64,000 nt of DNA, taken from Sphingobacterium hungaricum (GTDB lineage: Bacteria; Bacteroidota; Bacteroidia; Sphingobacteriales; Sphingobacteriaceae). The notes below the pieces were generated by a model. It had not been told where the DNA came from. It ran no database searches and saw only the letters and a list, made by a program, of their open reading frames with translations. The stretch is from contig NZ_MU158698.1 in the NCBI RefSeq assembly GCF_015210005.1, positions 62,001 through 126,000 on the forward strand, given 5' to 3'. The position numbers were made by a program, and so were the translations under genes. Of the stretch, positions 34,749-44,055 are shown piece by piece (position 1 is the first letter of the stretch; each line of letters opens with the position of its first letter).

Positions 34749-35624
34749 ATGAAGAAAAATTACCTAATCCCTAAAAGCTTCCTTTTTATCCTCGCTGCTT
34801 TGGTTTCGCTCAGGTCTTGCAACCAGGCTTCCGAACCGCAGAAAAAAGATTCAGAACTCCAGATTGATTACGCATTGTACTCACCCAGCGTAAAAGATAG
34901 TTTTTATATTTCCCTGCAGCTGCCGCTGGAATATGCTTCAGCAAGCGACAAGAACTTTCCAGTTGTCTATCTGACCGATGGAAATTTCTTCGGCCCCATG
35001 CTTGGACCAATCCTGCATCAATACGAAAAAGGAGGATTATTGCCTCCGCTGATACTTGCCTCGATTCACTATAAATCCTTTGAAGCAATGGATTCCTTGC
35101 GCGTTCGCGATTACCTCTACCCTGCTTCGATTCCTTCCGATGAGATGCGAGCAGTCGGTGGCGGACAGCGTTTCTATCAGTTTATTACGGACGAACTTAT
35201 TCCAAAAATCGATTCGAGCTATAGAACCCTTGCTGATAGCAGAACTTTGCTAGGCCATTCTTTCGGAGGATATTTCTCGCTCTTGGCGCTTTCCGAACAG
35301 ATTAAAAATAGCCGCCATGACTTTAATGGATTTGTAGCTGCCAGTCCTACCCTATGGTACAACGACTTTTACATGAAGCAGTTGGATTCTTTGTCCAAGT
35401 CGATACTTTCGGCAGACAGTCTGCATTTATTCTTGAGCGTAGGGGGCGATGAAGAACCTCAATGGTTTGTAAAACCGGTCAACGATTTGGCTAAATCATT
35501 GGCAACGCCAACACCAAAGAACCTAAAGACCGATGTAGAAATTTATTCCCATCTAGACCATATGAATGTCGGACTAGTCGCTTTTGTAAAAGGATTGCAA
35601 CGCATCTACAACCCAAATCCTTAA
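34749..35624 (+). CDS. Alpha/beta-hydrolase-fold esterase, lipoprotein
   Basis: A 291-residue putative esterase of the PF00756 type (IroE/esterase D family). The nucleophile elbow LGHSFGGYFSLL holds Ser171; a late acidic segment (GGDEEPQWFVKP) and HLDHMNVG supply likely Asp/Glu and His. The signal sequence ends LVSLRSC; the Arg is unusual in a lipobox, so lipidation of Cys24 is uncertain. Exported, substrate unknown, possibly siderophore-ester or other ester hydrolysis. Monocistronic with a downstream terminator. Confidence 0.85.
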   Translation: MKKNYLIPKSFLFILAALVSLRSCNQASEPQKKDSELQIDYALYSPSVKDSFYISLQLPLEYASASDKNFPVVYLTDGNFFGPMLGPILHQYEKGGLLPPLILASIHYKSFEAMDSLRVRDYLYPASIPSDEMRAVGGGQRFYQFITDELIPKIDSSYRTLADSRTLLGHSFGGYFSLLALSEQIKNSRHDFNGFVAASPTLWYNDFYMKQLDSLSKSILSADSLHLFLSVGGDEEPQWFVKPVNDLAKSLATPTPKNLKTDVEIYSHLDHMNVGLVAFVKGLQRIYNPNP

Positions 35625-35685
35625 GCAAGCAATAGTTACAGAAAGACATTATCTAGTTCACCTAAAATTCTGCTGAATTAAAAAA

Positions 35686-35720
35686 ATCAGCCATTCTTTG
35701 CACGAATGGCTAGATTTTAT
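35686..35720 (+). terminator. Rho-independent terminator after the esterase
   Basis: An 8-bp stem (AGCCATTC / GAATGGCT) with an A-rich lead and a following AGATTTTAT tract lies about 60 bases after the esterase stop. Confidence 0.7.
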
Positions 35721-35827
35721 CCGAAAAATTTATACTATTCCAGCATGAGCCAGATTTTTTGTTAAAAGTTAACGTCTTTATCAATAATTTGATCAAATCA
35801 AGAATCAAATGTCTCTCAATTAGACTT

Positions 35828-35835
35828 TACTTTTG
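35828..35835 (+). promoter_or_regulatory. Putative -7 box of the S41 peptidase gene
   Basis: TACTTTTG fits TAnnTTTG and lies 30 bases ahead of the start codon. A 12-bp palindrome ATTTGATCAAAT is found 30 bases further upstream (35787-35798). No clear -33 box at 19-base spacing. Confidence 0.4.
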
Positions 35836-35865
35836 TATATTCGGGCATCCGCTACACTATAAAAC

Positions 35866-37275
35866 ATGATGTTAAAAAAAATCCTAATCCTTTGCCTATT
35901 TCTTCAATTCCCAGTCACTATTTTCTCACAAATTCCGAATACCTTATCGTTAGATGAAAAGATTTACGGACTTTCAAAATTTTGGAGCGAAGCGAACTAC
36001 AATTTTGTCTATCTATACAAAGTCAATCAGGCGCAATGGGATGCTGCTTATAAAGAAGCCATCACGAATATCCAATCGACCAAAAATGATTATGATTATT
36101 TCAGGGAGCTTCAAAAGTTATGTGCACTTCTAAAAGATGGACATACGTTGATTCACATGCCAGAAAATCTTCAAAACCTGGTCATGACGACCCATTTTGG
36201 AGCGTATCGCCTTTTCCTGACGAATATCGATGGGAAAGTCTATGTGATGGATGTCAATAAAAGCAAAGAACTTGAAATTCCGGTAGGCAGCGAAATCGTA
36301 AAAGTAAATGGACTTGCGACAGCAGATTATCAAGCACGATTTGTAAAGCCTTACCTATCGACCTCGACAATCGATGCGCTAGATAACCAAGCCGCCTACA
36401 GCCTATTGGCTGGTTTGGAAGGCGATCAGTACGAAATAGAATTGCTTACGCCAAAAGGCGAACGGAAATCATTTACGTTGACGCATGCTACAACAGAAGA
36501 AACTGCGCTAAGTTCCGTGCCCCTGCCTCCAAGTCAAAATTTCGAATTTAAATGGGTACAGAAGGATATTGCTTATGTAGCGATTCGGACCTTTGAAGAT
36601 GCAACAGTTGTAAAAGAGTTTGAAGCCAAGCTTCCTGAATTGCAAAAAGCAAAGAAAATCATTCTTGATATCCGAAACAATGGCGGTGGCAGTAGCCGAA
36701 ATTCATTGAATATTGCCAAGTATTTTATCGAGCAAGATACTATTTATGGCGCGAGAAACTACAGCAGGGAAATCATTCCGACAGATCGAGCAATCGGTTC
36801 ATTCTTGACCGCCGCCGATACGGTGAATGGAAAAGAACAATGGGGGCTTTCCAAAGAAGATGCTACTGCATTTTACAAGGCAGCTCAAGGTGCGAAGTTC
36901 CATGAGTTTGCGCAAAACCCGATCCACATACAGTCCGATAGTAAGCTCTCAGTACCTACTGTGATTTTAACTAATAACTACACGGCCTCCGCAGCCGAAG
37001 ATTTTCTAATCTATTTGTTAAATTCGAAGAACAGCACCCAAATCGGTGAATATACCAATGGAAGTACCGGACAGCCTTTGCAAGTGGAATTGCCGGGAGA
37101 TGCGTCCGCTTGGATCTGTACAAAAAAGGTGACTTTGCCAAATGGCGAGGAGTTTGTCGGAATTGGAATAAAACCCGATATTGTAGTGAAAAGAAATTTA
37201 AATGATGCTTTATATCCCTCAAAATTTGATTCTCAATTAACAGAAGCGATTCATTTTCTGGAGAATAAAAAATAA
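35866..37275 (+). CDS. S41 family peptidase, secreted
   Basis: A 469-residue S41 (tail-specific protease/tricorn-like) peptidase with a signal peptide (LKKILILCLFLQFPVTIFSQ). After an N-terminal helical cap (YGLSKFWSEANYNFVYLYKV) and a PDZ-like region, the catalytic domain shows KKIILDIRNNGGGSSRNS and the nucleophile Ser375 in NNYTASAAEDF. It probably degrades peptides in the periplasm. It follows a promoter-like box and stands as its own unit; the DUF2200 gene is about 50 bases downstream. Confidence 0.9.
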   Translation: MMLKKILILCLFLQFPVTIFSQIPNTLSLDEKIYGLSKFWSEANYNFVYLYKVNQAQWDAAYKEAITNIQSTKNDYDYFRELQKLCALLKDGHTLIHMPENLQNLVMTTHFGAYRLFLTNIDGKVYVMDVNKSKELEIPVGSEIVKVNGLATADYQARFVKPYLSTSTIDALDNQAAYSLLAGLEGDQYEIELLTPKGERKSFTLTHATTEETALSSVPLPPSQNFEFKWVQKDIAYVAIRTFEDATVVKEFEAKLPELQKAKKIILDIRNNGGGSSRNSLNIAKYFIEQDTIYGARNYSREIIPTDRAIGSFLTAADTVNGKEQWGLSKEDATAFYKAAQGAKFHEFAQNPIHIQSDSKLSVPTVILTNNYTASAAEDFLIYLLNSKNSTQIGEYTNGSTGQPLQVELPGDASAWICTKKVTLPNGEEFVGIGIKPDIVVKRNLNDALYPSKFDSQLTEAIHFLENKK

Positions 37276-37328
37276 GACTTGAAGGCAAGTAAAGCATATC
37301 CATATATTCCACTTTAACAGATGTTACG

Positions 37329-37694
37329 ATGAAGACAACAGCAACACATGATGAAAAGATTGCAAAATTAACGTTTGCAGGCGTGTATCCGCATTATGTT
37401 ACTAAAGTAGTTTCTAAAGGCCGTACGGAAGAAGAATTGCATGAAGTCATCGAATGGTTAACTGGTTTTAATCAAAAAAAACAGCAAGAACTAATCGATG
37501 AAAAAGTCATGTTTGAAACCTTTTTTCAGCGAGCGACCCTCAATCCGAACGCGCATTTAATTACTGGTACAATCTGTGGCTATCGCGTAGAAGAAATTGA
37601 AAACCCATTGACACAGCAAGCACGCTATTTGGACAAACTAGTTGATGAATTGGCCAAAGGCAAGAAAATGGAAAAGATATTGCGAAGCACATAA
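37329..37694 (+). CDS. DUF2200 family protein
   Basis: A 121-residue cytoplasmic protein of DUF2200: typical segments are KIAKLTFAGVYPHYVTKVVSKGRTEEELHEVIEWLTGF and FETFFQRATLNPNAHLITGTICGYRVEEIENPL. Function unknown. It lies downstream of the S41 peptidase gene in the same direction and is convergent with the following gene. Confidence 0.88.
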   Translation: MKTTATHDEKIAKLTFAGVYPHYVTKVVSKGRTEEELHEVIEWLTGFNQKKQQELIDEKVMFETFFQRATLNPNAHLITGTICGYRVEEIENPLTQQARYLDKLVDELAKGKKMEKILRST

Positions 37695-37736
37695 GAGCTT
37701 CCATCATTAAAGGCTACTATGCTCGCCTAAGACCGT

Positions 37737-37770
37737 AAAAAAGCAAAGAGGATAAAAATCCCCTCTGCTT
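37737..37770 (-). terminator. Probable terminator for the AraC-linked gene group
   Basis: An imperfect stem (AAGCAAAGAGG / CCCCTCTGCTT, read on the plus strand) is followed on the minus strand by a run of T. It lies about 100 bases past the last minus-strand gene of the group. Confidence 0.55.
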
Positions 37771-37866
37771 CCTCAAGTTGAATTCGGTTAAATAGCTTTT
37801 AACTAAAAATCTTGTAACGCAGCTTAGCCGTAAAGAAAAGTTGCAAACACCGGTCTATTTATCCAA

Positions 37867-38793
37867 CTAGGGCTTCTCTGCTAACCACTGCAATACGTTC
37901 AGCAACAAATTGACATGATGCTCGGCGTCTGGATGGTTCATTCCCCTTTTCTCACTTTTAACGCCTTGGAGCTGCGCCGAAAACACAGCGCCATCAGCGA
38001 ATAGCGCGACTCTACCCTTTCCGACTTTTAGCAAAGCACTATTCGCTAAGCCTTTGCCCGAAATATAAGGGACGGTACTGGCAACCGGATACGTAACATC
38101 TTCAATCTTTGAAGGCAAATAAACTTTGTAAGCATCCGTCAAGGCCGTAATCACCTCTGCTTCTTTGGGAGCAATAAAACCTGTGCTTCCCCAAAACCGA
38201 ATCTGTTCGACTGGCCGTGATGCATGTTGCGTGACAGCGCTCGCATACAGGTTGCCTAGTGAAGCTGAAAATAGTTCTGGCGCAGGATAATCCAACAAAG
38301 CAAATCCATTGATTAGATTGAAACCGAACTTGGTCGCTAATGCGCTGATGGATCCTGCACAAGGCATATGGTCGGTGACCAATAAGAGGCTCCCTCCTTC
38401 CATCACCCAATTAAATAGGAGTTCTATTTCTTCATCCGTATAGATTGAATGCGTTGGCAGGTTCCAATCTGTTGGATTATAAATGGCATTAATGCTAACG
38501 AAAATCCTAGCTTCTTCAAGCTGATTTGCGCTTAAAGCTATGTTGGTGGTCGAAAGCCGATATCCATCCTTTGCAGCTACCTGCGCAAATCCTGCATATT
38601 GTCCCTTCATCGAAAATGGATTATTGTGCGCTTCATCCACTAATAGCATCGGCCCCTTTTCTGCAAGATATGATGGATGCTCAATGCTGACCAAAAAATT
38701 GGGATCTGCGACTTGTTGGGATTTGCAGTCTGCAGCTAAAGAGGCCTGAAAAACCAAGATGAACAGATAGGCTTTGATATTGAAACTAACCAT
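37867..38793 (-). CDS. DUF4350-like exported protein
   Basis: A 308-residue protein with a signal peptide (AYLFILVFQASLAADC; Cys may be lipidated). The mature part looks like a Class I glutamine-amidotransferase-like (DUF4350/GldG-type) fold: PMLLVDEAHNNPFSMKG, YRLSTTNIALSANQL, ARIFVSINAIYNP, FNWVMEGGSLLLVTDHMP, and KVGKGRVALFADGAVFSAQ. It has no catalytic Cys-His-Glu set, so it probably binds rather than hydrolyses. It follows the DUF3471-like gene by nine bases, in the same transcription unit. Confidence 0.7.
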   Translation of the reverse strand: MVSFNIKAYLFILVFQASLAADCKSQQVADPNFLVSIEHPSYLAEKGPMLLVDEAHNNPFSMKGQYAGFAQVAAKDGYRLSTTNIALSANQLEEARIFVSINAIYNPTDWNLPTHSIYTDEEIELLFNWVMEGGSLLLVTDHMPCAGSISALATKFGFNLINGFALLDYPAPELFSASLGNLYASAVTQHASRPVEQIRFWGSTGFIAPKEAEVITALTDAYKVYLPSKIEDVTYPVASTVPYISGKGLANSALLKVGKGRVALFADGAVFSAQLQGVKSEKRGMNHPDAEHHVNLLLNVLQWLAEKP

Positions 38794-38802
38794 AATCGAT
38801 AG

Positions 38803-39456
38803 CTAATTAATCCGCAACCAAACATCATTCTCAAATGCACGCATTTGCATCTTTTGATTTTCCTTTTCCTCAAAGCTAATTGGAAAAGTCAATTCATCAT
38901 TATAAAAAAAGTTTGCTGTTTTGGGAGAGAATTGTATTACCTTATTATCCCAAAGCTGCTTTAGAGATAATCCACCATCCTTGACCCGCAATTCTAGATG
39001 CATCTCTTTGTTCCGTGTCAGTTCATACTTCCCTTCGTACTTGCGCATGGCCCCATCGTCTAATCGGATATAGGCATCGGGATTGAAATCCACTTTCACT
39101 AATTCTACCCGATTAAGAATTTTCGCTCCAACAATCATTTTGTTGCTTAAATGAAATTCAATAACATAGCCTTCATCTACGGAAGTGAAATTCAGATCTG
39201 CATTCCTTTTCAGCTTGTATTGTCGAGAATCCCAAGTTTGCTTTGCAATCAATTCGTTGCCTTCGACAATAAATTCGATGTAGGCGACTTGATTAGGGAA
39301 TTGATAAAATCCCTCAAATGCAGACAGCGGTGTGCTATCGGCAACGGAGATTGACGATGTCGGATGATTGGGTTGACTGCTGGCATGTAAGCTGTTGCAA
39401 AATAAAAGTGCGGAACCAATCAAAACGCTCAATTTTACTGTGTTTTTTGTTTTCAT
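38803..39456 (-). CDS. Exported protein with DUF3471-like repeats
   Basis: A 217-residue exported protein starting at ATG 39456 (MKTKNTVKLSVLIGSALLFCNSLHAS signal). Longer versions starting upstream would bury the signal peptide. The mature part contains two similar beta-rich modules, each with a 'Y-x-F/Y ... E-L-x-x-K-Q-x-W-D' core (LIAKQTWDSRQYKL and LSLKQLWDNKVIQFSP), as in DUF3471 domains that accompany serine hydrolases. Function unknown. It lies between the regulator and the DUF4350-like gene. Confidence 0.7.
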   Translation of the reverse strand: MKTKNTVKLSVLIGSALLFCNSLHASSQPNHPTSSISVADSTPLSAFEGFYQFPNQVAYIEFIVEGNELIAKQTWDSRQYKLKRNADLNFTSVDEGYVIEFHLSNKMIVGAKILNRVELVKVDFNPDAYIRLDDGAMRKYEGKYELTRNKEMHLELRVKDGGLSLKQLWDNKVIQFSPKTANFFYNDELTFPISFEEKENQKMQMRAFENDVWLRIN

Positions 39457-39578
39457 ATCTTTTGTTATTAGTAAATATGAAAGCAAGTATACGGGCATGG
39501 ACGAGTTTATACGTTCTGCTGTATCCAAACGAACAACTTCTACCGTTCAGATTTACCCAAACGAACAAAAAGGCTTTG

Positions 39579-40670
39579 CTAGTTTTGGTTTTTCTTATAA
39601 AATTCAGTCGGAGTTTCCCCAGTGATTCTTTTAAAGGTGGTATTAAATGTAGTTTTAGAATTAAATCCAGCGAGCGTGGCGATTCCGATCATGTCCAGAT
39701 GTCGATGTTCCTTACTCATCAATAATTTTTTGGCTTCATCGACACGCATTTCGTTGACGAACTGATAAAAATTTTTCTTAAAACCTGTATTGATTACATA
39801 CGATAACTCATGCGTCGTCAGCTCGAGTGCGGTTGCCAAAGCAGTCAAGTTTAAGGCAGGATCAAGAAATACTTTTTCGGCTTGCATGTATTGATCAACC
39901 CTTTGCATGACCAATTCAACCTGATCAGCATGTAAACGTTCATTCGAACTTTTGTTTCCGGAAACATCTGCTGAGATGCGCACATCTTTTTCGTCTATAT
40001 TTTTCTGTGACGTTACCGAATAGGCCATGTAAAGAGTTACAGCGAAATACCCTATGGGTACAAAGTAAATAACGGAAGGAAAAAACTTGCTGAGTGCCCA
40101 AAGCGCAACTAAAAGAACATAACTGGCGAAAAGCTTCTGAATCCAAACGAGATTGATTTCATCTATCGTGGAATTTGTCTGCTGAATAATTTTCTGATGA
40201 CGATGAATCTGGAGTAAGGAAAGAGTGCCATAAAAAAATATTTGTAAAGGAAAAAAGCTAGCAATTATCCAGATGGCTTGCCTAGGCAAATCAAAATCGA
40301 CAGCACCTGCATGAATAGCATTTGGGATAAGAACAGCAACTGTATAAAACAAGAACAATACTGAAGGAATAAAATGCAGTAGGCTGTTTTGTTTTCTGAA
40401 AGGATGAATGTAAGCGGTTACAGCTAGGTAGAAAGAAGGCATAATAGCCCATCGAGACAATTCTAAGAAGATAATTAGTGTTGGATTAGTTCCCATTCTG
40501 CCGTCAAACTCCAGAAATAATTGGCAAAATAAACAGCTAAGACAAAAACTAAACAGAATAAGCCATCTATTCGAGCGCTCATTCACCGCTGGCACCTGCT
40601 TGATTAGCAAAAAGGCCAACAAAAGCAAAGCTCCTGCACTAAACGCATAAAAAAGACTGCTGTATTCCAA
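39579..40670 (-). CDS. Membrane-anchored AraC-family regulator
   Basis: A 363-residue protein with about seven hydrophobic helices in the first 220 residues and a C-terminal AraC-type DNA-binding domain (helix-turn-helix 1 around LALNLTALATALELTTHELSYVINTGF, helix-turn-helix 2 in LDMIGIATLAGFNSKTTFNTTFKRITGETPTEFYKK). This layout is a common Bacteroidota sensor-regulator. It is the first gene of a minus-strand run with the two exported proteins, its likely targets, and is divergent from the permease gene. The signal sensed is unknown. Confidence 0.88.
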   Translation of the reverse strand: MEYSSLFYAFSAGALLLLAFLLIKQVPAVNERSNRWLILFSFCLSCLFCQLFLEFDGRMGTNPTLIIFLELSRWAIMPSFYLAVTAYIHPFRKQNSLLHFIPSVLFLFYTVAVLIPNAIHAGAVDFDLPRQAIWIIASFFPLQIFFYGTLSLLQIHRHQKIIQQTNSTIDEINLVWIQKLFASYVLLVALWALSKFFPSVIYFVPIGYFAVTLYMAYSVTSQKNIDEKDVRISADVSGNKSSNERLHADQVELVMQRVDQYMQAEKVFLDPALNLTALATALELTTHELSYVINTGFKKNFYQFVNEMRVDEAKKLLMSKEHRHLDMIGIATLAGFNSKTTFNTTFKRITGETPTEFYKKNQN

Positions 40671-40850
40671 ATTAGAGTTTCAATTAATTCGTTTAAATCG
40701 ATATTTTCTAAAAATAACACAATAATTTAACTTGTCACATAAAAACAACGACGGAGCGAATAGTTTTCTATGCTTAATTACATATTTGTAATTCAAATCC
40801 GATTTTAAATAGCTATTTTTATTTTAAGTAATTTATCCTAACAGAAATCT

Positions 40851-42242
40851 ATGCAAAAAAAACTTAAATTATGGGATGCCGTTATGTTGGTAATGGGATC
40901 CATGATTGGAAGCGGAATATTTATCGTCAGTGCAGATATGATGAGAAATCTCGGTTCTGGTTATTGGCTAATTATTGTTTGGCTGATTACGGCAGTAATG
41001 ACTGTTGCCGCAGCGATTAGTTACGGTGAACTCTCAGCCATTTTCCCCAAAGCTGGTGGCCAATACACCTACATCACGGAAATATTTGGCAAGAAAATGG
41101 GTTTCTTATATGGCTGGGGCTTGTTTACGGTTATACAGACCGGAACGATCGCTGCTGTTGCGATGGCATTCGGAAAATTTACGGCCTACCTAGTTCCTAC
41201 CCTCAATGATGCGGCTCCTATCGTACAGAATGGGGACTTTCAGATTACTTGGATTCAGATTTTGGCAATAGGAATTATCTTGTTGCTGACCTACATCAAT
41301 ACACGTGGAGTACAAAGTGGAAAACTGTTGCAAAATGTGTTTACAGGTTCCAAAATCATCGCTTTATTAGGATTGATTGCAGCAGGATTTATTTTGATTG
41401 ATGTCTCTCATTTGGCTGAAAATTTCAGTTTGGGAACACAGGCCTTTCAAAACTTTGACCAGATTAATTGGCAACCGATCGACGGCATGACGTTAATGGG
41501 CGGTATTGCTGCCGCAATGGTCGGTTCGGTCTTCAGTTCTGTTGCTTGGGAAAGCGTGACATTCGTTTCAGGAGAGATTGAAAATCCGAAGAAGAATGTG
41601 GTCAAAGCAATGATTATCGGGACATCCGCGGTCATGATTTTATATGTTCTGGTAAATTATGTGTACTTAAATGCCTTGGATAGAGATGGCATTGCATTCG
41701 CGGCAAACGACCGGGTAGCTGTGGCAGCTTCGCAGTCGATATTCGGCAACGCCGGAACAATTATTATTGCCGTTTTGGTGATGGTTTCGACGTTTGGATG
41801 CAATAACGGTTTGATATTGGCTGGTTCAAGAGTCTTTCAGACGATGGCAAAAGATGGTTTGTTTTTTAAACCTGCTGTCAAAAACAACAAAAATGATGTT
41901 CCGAGCAATGCATTGTGGATGCAAGGCGTTTGGGCTTCCCTACTCTGTTTGAGCGGCCAATACGGCAATCTATTGGATATGATTTCCTTTGTAATCGTGC
42001 TATTCTATATGATCACTGTTTTTGGGGTCATCTATTTAAGAATAAAAGAACCGCAAATCGAAAGACCTTACAAAACCTGGCTTTATCCGATTACACCGAT
42101 TATTTATTTACTTATAGGAACGGCATTCTGTGTTTTGCTTCTGATTTACAAACAGCAATATACCTGGCCAGGATTTATTTTAGTATTGATTGGCCTTCCT
42201 GTTTATTATTTCATCAACCGAAAGAAGCGAAATTCGATTTAA
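40851..42242 (+). CDS. APC family amino acid permease
   Basis: A 463-residue amino acid/polyamine/organocation permease with about twelve membrane spans. TM1 holds the substrate-binding GSMIGSGIFIVSADM motif, TM6 the AAMVGSVFSSVAWESVTFVSGEI segment, and TM8-TM9 the FGCNNGLILAGSRVFQTMAKDGLFF stretch characteristic of LAT-like transporters. It resembles Bacteroidota serine/threonine or other neutral amino acid carriers; the substrate is not readable. Divergent from the AraC regulator gene. Confidence 0.9.
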   Translation: MQKKLKLWDAVMLVMGSMIGSGIFIVSADMMRNLGSGYWLIIVWLITAVMTVAAAISYGELSAIFPKAGGQYTYITEIFGKKMGFLYGWGLFTVIQTGTIAAVAMAFGKFTAYLVPTLNDAAPIVQNGDFQITWIQILAIGIILLLTYINTRGVQSGKLLQNVFTGSKIIALLGLIAAGFILIDVSHLAENFSLGTQAFQNFDQINWQPIDGMTLMGGIAAAMVGSVFSSVAWESVTFVSGEIENPKKNVVKAMIIGTSAVMILYVLVNYVYLNALDRDGIAFAANDRVAVAASQSIFGNAGTIIIAVLVMVSTFGCNNGLILAGSRVFQTMAKDGLFFKPAVKNNKNDVPSNALWMQGVWASLLCLSGQYGNLLDMISFVIVLFYMITVFGVIYLRIKEPQIERPYKTWLYPITPIIYLLIGTAFCVLLLIYKQQYTWPGFILVLIGLPVYYFINRKKRNSI

Positions 42243-42324
42243 ATCATTGATAAATTACTTTGGCTTACGTGTTCCAAACCAGCAATTTTTCACGTTATAG
42301 CTAATAAACATAAAAACAACCCCC

Positions 42325-42732
42325 ATGAAAAAGATTTTAGCATTGTGCCTAACCCTAATCGTTCTGACGGCTTCAACCTGTAAAAAAGAAAACCTTGCTT
42401 TGGTCACTGGAACATACTCCGGAGAATTTACAGTCGTTTATGAAGACGGCAAAACCCACACAAATCCTGTCAGCGTGACTTTCACAGAAAACACCTATAA
42501 CAGCACTGCTTCGGAAGATCGTTTTCCGGCCGGGGGATCAGGAACATTTACACTAGATAAGAACAGTATTTCATTTTCTGACGAGCATATGTGGACTGCG
42601 GATTTTGATTGGGCATTGATTTTAAATGGAAAATATGATTATCAGCTGAAAGGAAAGACATTGATTCTATCTAAAAAGATTGGCGAGAATCTTAAAGGTA
42701 CAATGACTTATACGCTGACGAAAGACAACTAG
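42325..42732 (+). CDS. Hypothetical exported protein, possible lipoprotein
   Basis: A 135-residue protein with a signal sequence MKKILALCLTLIVLTASTCKKEN. The Cys follows Thr rather than Gly/Ala/Ser, so lipidation is plausible but not certain. The mature part is all beta (TGTYSGEFTVVYEDGKTHTN ... GSGTFTLDKNSISFSDE ... MTYTLTKDN) like small immunoglobulin or lipocalin-type domains. No family recognised. A strong terminator follows. Confidence 0.7.
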   Translation: MKKILALCLTLIVLTASTCKKENLALVTGTYSGEFTVVYEDGKTHTNPVSVTFTENTYNSTASEDRFPAGGSGTFTLDKNSISFSDEHMWTADFDWALILNGKYDYQLKGKTLILSKKIGENLKGTMTYTLTKDN

Positions 42733-42792
42733 ATTTCAGTCAATCACTATTGACTATAAGCCCTAAAATAAAAAATGGGCTGATAGCATTTG

Positions 42793-42823
42793 AAAATCAC
42801 ATGCATGCCGCATGTGATTTTTC
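42793..42823 (+). terminator. Rho-independent terminator
   Basis: A perfect 12-bp stem (AAAATCACATGC / GCATGTGATTTT) with a five-base loop and flanking T residues lies 61 bases after the preceding small gene; it also closes the upstream side of the carbonyl operon. Confidence 0.87.
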
Positions 42824-42945
42824 CGTTTTCTTATTTTTTCCCCTGCGCCAACGCAATAAAACAACTCTCAGCTTAGGCTTTTCTTACAATTTCTAAAAAC
42901 TCTTTAGGCATCTGGTTGTTAAAATAAGTACTGGAGGATAAGACA

Positions 42946-43530
42946 ATGAATAAAAGACAATTGATAAAAAATTGTTGTTTATTAATTTTTGCTACATTTT
43001 TAACAGCCACTATGTTTTCAATGCAGATACAAGAGCCAAAAATAGTTTATTTCAAAGACGATGGCGTGATTCCGAATAGCAAATTGCCTCTTCTCGTCTA
43101 CCCTTCTGCTTTTGAAGGCAACGGAGATGGCTTAGCAGAAAAAATTGAGAAAACATTCGCTGCAAATAATTGGATAAACTCATGGCGTTGGGGTGTTTAT
43201 CCATTCCATCATTACCATAGCAATACGCATGAAGTATTGGGTGTTTATCAAGGAACAGCAACCTTATTAATGGGCGGAGAAAAAGGAGAAAAATTAACGG
43301 TCAAGGCGGGCGATGTATTGATTATTCCTGCAGGTGTTGGCCATAAATGCTTAACACATTCTGATGATTTCAACGTTGTCGGCGCATATCCAAACGGATT
43401 AAAGCCGGATTTGAGAAAAGGAGAACCTACCGATCGGCCCTCAGCCGACGTCAACATAAACAAAGTACCTAAACCTGCTACAGATCCCATTCAAGGAAAG
43501 AATTTGGGATTAACAAGAATTTGGAAATAA
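42946..43530 (+). CDS. Exported cupin-domain protein
   Basis: A 194-residue protein with a hydrophobic N-terminus (LIKNCCLLIFATFLTATMFSMQ) acting as signal peptide or anchor, followed by a cupin barrel. The metal motif is spread over WGVYPFHHYHSNTHEVLGVYQG and the later LIIPAGVGHKCL, giving a set of His and Glu residues. Small cupins of this type are often dioxygenases, isomerases or sensors. It is the first gene of a seven-gene operon; nine bases separate it from the next. Confidence 0.82.
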   Translation: MNKRQLIKNCCLLIFATFLTATMFSMQIQEPKIVYFKDDGVIPNSKLPLLVYPSAFEGNGDGLAEKIEKTFAANNWINSWRWGVYPFHHYHSNTHEVLGVYQGTATLLMGGEKGEKLTVKAGDVLIIPAGVGHKCLTHSDDFNVVGAYPNGLKPDLRKGEPTDRPSADVNINKVPKPATDPIQGKNLGLTRIWK

Positions 43531-43539
43531 TTATTTTTT

Positions 43540-44049
43540 ATGAAATCATTAAAATTAATTCTAGCAGTCATTTTTATTCAAATTACTATGCAAACGCAAG
43601 CACAACAAGTTTTAAAAGGAAGTCTTTGGACAGCAAAAAAGGTAGAACAGGGATTTATTATCAGCATCAATGATAAAGCTAGCATTACAGATGCATTGAC
43701 GGATTTTGTGACCCAAAACAAGATCGTAGCGGGAAATATCCTCGGCGTAGGTGCGGTTAACGAAGCGACTTTGCGGTTCTTCGATCCCGAAACAAAAGAA
43801 TATGTTGATAAAACATTCAAAGAACAAATGGAGATCAGCAACATTACGGGCAATATCGCTGTGAAAGATGGCAAACCGTATCTTCATGTCCATGCCACTT
43901 TAGGCCGTAAGGATTATACAGCTTTAGCTGGGCATTTGGAGGATGGAAAAATTAGAGGTGCAGGTGAAATTTTCATCATGCCTATTCAAGCAGATATTCA
44001 ACGGATTAAATCTGAAGAAATCGGATTGAATGTGTATGATTTTAAATAA
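43540..44049 (+). CDS. Exported PPC-domain (DUF296) protein
   Basis: A 169-residue protein with a Sec signal (LKLILAVIFIQITMQTQAQQ) followed by a full PPC/DUF296 domain: GFIISINDKASITDALTDFV, GNILGVGAVNEATLRFFD, the metal-site-like PYLHVHATLGRKDY and GHLEDGKIRGAGEIFI. PPC domains are usually called DNA-binding (fused to AT-hooks in plants) or metabolic/ligand-binding, all in the cytoplasm. Here the signal peptide places it in the periplasm, which argues for a metal-dependent or ligand-binding role, not DNA binding. Confidence 0.85.
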   Translation: MKSLKLILAVIFIQITMQTQAQQVLKGSLWTAKKVEQGFIISINDKASITDALTDFVTQNKIVAGNILGVGAVNEATLRFFDPETKEYVDKTFKEQMEISNITGNIAVKDGKPYLHVHATLGRKDYTALAGHLEDGKIRGAGEIFIMPIQADIQRIKSEEIGLNVYDFK

Positions 44050-44055
44050 AATTTA

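Noticed and set aside
39457..39528. Upstream start at 39528 for the DUF3471-like exported protein
   Set aside because: The signal peptide begins at ATG 39456; an extra 24 residues in front would bury it.
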